Source: Pseudomonas asiatica (lineage in GTDB: Bacteria; Pseudomonadota; Gammaproteobacteria; Pseudomonadales; Pseudomonadaceae). From it: a stretch of DNA of 64,000 nt. The notes under the pieces were generated by a model that was not told where the DNA came from, made no database searches, and saw nothing but the letters and a program-made list of their open reading frames with translations. The translations under genes were made by a program, and so were the position numbers. The stretch spans positions 1,860,001-1,924,000 of the forward strand of contig NZ_BLJF01000001.1 of assembly GCF_009932335.1 (NCBI RefSeq). The letters run 5' to 3'. Positions 63,782 to 64,000 of the stretch are shown piece by piece. How positions within the stretch are numbered: the first letter of the stretch is position 1; every line of letters begins with the position of its first letter.

Positions 63782-64000
63782 ATGGCTGGACAGCAGTTGT
63801 ATGTGATCGAGTACGAGCTTCATGGGGAATTTCGCACCTTCATCATCCGGCTCGAGCGTATGGACAACGCCGAAGCCTGGCACTGGGCAAGTTGCGATGC
63901 CGGCGTGGGTATCATTCCACGGTTCGGCCAGCACAAGATCAAGAAGGTCAGCCGGCCAATGGCTGAGCGCTACGGCATCGGCAATGTGCGCTGGCGGGTA
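63782..64000 (+). CDS. DUF6555-like small protein (3' partial)
   Basis: The first 73 codons of a small protein cut by the window end. AAGGAGAG precedes the ATG. MAGQQLYVIEYELHGEF, then EAWHWASCDAGVGIIPRF and SRPMAERYGIGNVRWR, fit a Pseudomonas-specific family that I believe is DUF6555. No signal peptide. Confidence 0.7.
   Translation, partial: MAGQQLYVIEYELHGEFRTFIIRLERMDNAEAWHWASCDAGVGIIPRFGQHKIKKVSRPMAERYGIGNVRWRV

Overview
The window looks like chromosome of a fluorescent Pseudomonas of the P. putida group. The genes are GC-rich with mostly G/C third positions. More than ten intergenic palindromes of the TGTAGGAGCGGCC...GGCCGCTCCTACA type, typical of P. putida REP elements, are present, and the gene content fits (osmE, ppiC, ecotin, yejABE-like transporter, Rhs orphans, DUF6555-like small proteins). 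From memory and unchecked, the stretch acetoacetyl-CoA synthetase - ecotin - hbdH - GntP - sigma-54 regulator - yejEBA - ppiC - aroF resembles the PP_3071-PP_3080 region of KT2440. No rRNA, tRNA, CRISPR array or complete insertion sequence was seen.

Layout. 1-2.5 kb: the end of a type I secretion system (ABC permease-ATPase and HlyD-type adaptor). 2.5-9.2 kb: LysR regulator, VOC protein, dicarboxylate/amino acid symporter, small envelope proteins, an Rhs remnant, osmE, and an OYE-type oxidoreductase divergent from its MerR regulator. 9.4-15.8 kb: a same-strand catabolic operon (quinone oxidoreductase, TauD-type dioxygenase, BKACE, MFS transporter, DsbA-like protein, Rieske ferredoxin, YeiH-type exporter). 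16-17 kb: an AraC-type regulator. 17.3-28.3 kb: a second operon (alpha/beta hydrolase, DUF1302 and DUF1329 proteins, YCF48-type propeller, MMPL/RND transporter, acyl-CoA dehydrogenase, acyl-CoA ligase). The two operons share an almost identical 44-bp upstream element containing two half-sites 21 bp apart, which suggests one regulon under the AraC protein encoded between them.

28.6-34.1 kb: Ogt, nitrilase-type amidase, DUF3016 protein, phosphatase, two LysE exporters, an AraC regulator and a parvulin. 34.3-40.8 kb: acetoacetate/3-hydroxybutyrate use (acetoacetyl-CoA synthetase, ecotin, 3-hydroxybutyrate dehydrogenase, GntP permease) with a sigma-54 promoter and a sigma-54 activator. 40.9-41.8 kb: an AT-rich Rhs orphan lies tail to tail against yejE. 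41.8-46 kb: a yejABE-type peptide transporter without its ATPase, then a second parvulin.

46.1-47.6 kb: a DAHP synthase gene preceded by about 450 bp that encodes three short ORFs. The first ends in an aromatic run (YYFGYWF), the second runs through an 11-bp terminator hairpin, and the third, coupled to it by ATGA, begins with six Tyr codons among its first twelve. This looks like a multi-step aromatic amino acid attenuator and is the most striking feature here.

47.7-57.9 kb: PEBP protein, endonuclease I, a BamA C-terminal fragment, MFS efflux pump, LysR/acetolactate synthase pair, APC permease plus nitrilase-family enzyme, and a LuxR regulator. 58-64 kb: thymidylate kinase-like protein, Met-rich periplasmic protein, a YeeE/YedE pair, peroxiredoxin, a truncated MaoC gene abutting a patatin-like lipase, and small proteins with a DUF72 gene, cut by the window end.
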